Program-made: the position numbers and the translations under genes
Notes under the pieces: generated by a model
Seen by the model: the letters and a program-made list of their open reading frames with translations, nothing else
What the model was told of the DNA's origin: nothing
Database searches by the model: none
NCBI GenBank assembly: GCA_002393555.1
Contig: DGSP01000045.1
Location: forward strand, 1 to 22,296
Direction of reading: 5' to 3'
Source: Prevotellaceae bacterium UBA4359
GTDB lineage: Bacteria > Bacteroidota > Bacteroidia > Bacteroidales > Bacteroidaceae
DNA length: 22,296 nucleotides
In this document: positions 21,870 to 22,296 of the stretch, piece after piece
Layout: every line of letters begins with the position of its first letter
Numbering within the stretch: position 1 is the first letter of the stretch

Positions 21870-22295
21870 ATGCCAATCTTAGTACGAAAAGCGAAAATGC
21901 GCCTCACCTTTCGGGAGGAAAAGCCAGAAGTGCATGTAGTGCGTCGTCTGACCTATCCCAAGGTGACAGGCAAGCAGTTGGTGCAGTATGCGGCCAATGC
22001 TGCTGCCATCCCACCTGCCACGATGCAGGCGTGTATCGAAGCCATTGTTCAGGCCATCTACTACTATGCCATCCGTGGCATGCGTGTGACCTTCCCTGAG
22101 TTCGGTGGTTTCTACCTGCAAGTGAGAAGTAAAACGGCACGTTCGTCAAAAGAACTCACTGCCGATTCATTCACCTACACGGGGCTTGCGTTCCAGCCGC
22201 TCGGACAACTCCGCAAACTCATTGCCGACACCAATGTGGTTATGCAGACGGCTGTCTATAGCAATCAGGCAGAAGGCCAGACCCCTGAACCCTAA
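21870..22295 (+). CDS. HU-like DNA-binding protein (histone-like family)
   Basis: 141 residues, complete: stop TAA at 22293-22295. Belongs to the Bacteroidetes HU-related group (histone-like, HU-HIG type). After a short basic start (MPILVRKAKMRL), residues 32-70 give the HU helical dimer part (TGKQLVQYAANAAAIPPATMQACIEAIVQAIYYYAIRGM) and 71-120 the beta arms (RVTFPEFGGFYLQVRSKTA ... GLAFQPLGQLRKLI), with the FPEFGGF turn in place of the usual LGELGSF. These proteins bend or coat DNA. Its position next to a large mirrored repeat suggests it may bind there, but this is inferred. Confidence 0.85.
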   Translation: MPILVRKAKMRLTFREEKPEVHVVRRLTYPKVTGKQLVQYAANAAAIPPATMQACIEAIVQAIYYYAIRGMRVTFPEFGGFYLQVRSKTARSSKELTADSFTYTGLAFQPLGQLRKLIADTNVVMQTAVYSNQAEGQTPEP

Positions 22296-22296
22296 A

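Overview
The window looks like a piece of a Bacteroidales chromosome, probably Prevotella or a close relative. The evidence is (i) repeated promoters of the Bacteroidetes type, a -7 box TAnnTTTGC with a -33 TTTG/TTG about 20 bases upstream, and almost no Shine-Dalgarno sequences; (ii) typical Bacteroidales proteins: DUF4369-type lipoproteins, an HU-like protein of the histone-like family, reverse rubrerythrin, and an 860-residue glucan phosphorylase. No rRNA, tRNA, CRISPR array, intact insertion sequence or phage gene was seen. The species call is an inference from these features only.

Layout. 1-5.0 kb is a minus-strand housekeeping block: argS, a secreted low-complexity protein, rnhB and tcdA. 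5.4-10 kb is a plus-strand run: aroQ, an O-methyltransferase, rbfA, a LolC/E-like permease and a TPR/OmpA-like lipoprotein. 10.2-12.9 kb holds a second lipoprotein with a thioredoxin-like fold but no catalytic cysteines, then comM/yifB. 13.2-14.6 kb is a secreted pectinesterase behind a very clear promoter. 14.9-16.7 kb is reverse rubrerythrin, a 52-residue rubredoxin and a tRNA-dihydrouridine synthase. 16.8-17.9 kb is a fragment of an AraC-type regulator facing away from a KduD/gluconate-5-dehydrogenase-like SDR. 18.3-20.9 kb is the glucan phosphorylase (minus strand). About 1 kb without a recognised gene follows, dense in repeats, and then an HU-like DNA-binding protein.

How the genes relate. 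Pectinesterase and the KduD-like SDR both fit pectin/uronate use but are not linked in one operon. Reverse rubrerythrin and rubredoxin form a peroxide-reducing pair. The rest is housekeeping: tRNA modification, ribosome maturation, the shikimate pathway, RNA primer removal and lipoprotein export.

The most striking layer is not the genes but the small repeats between and inside them. (a) A 19-base palindrome-like word occurs three times, twice exactly abutting a stop codon and once inside the argS reading frame. (b) GC-rich palindromic elements have been absorbed in frame into rnhB, aroQ and the O-methyltransferase, and possibly dus, much as Rickettsia palindromic elements are. (c) At least seven intergenic sites carry unrelated sequences that all keep a 7-base period, and several fold back around a small core. 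(d) A 161-base element with 22-base inverted ends holds three 13-base words spaced exactly 31 bases apart. (e) Upstream of the HU-like gene lie a ~73-base AT tract and a mirrored array of 23-base units.
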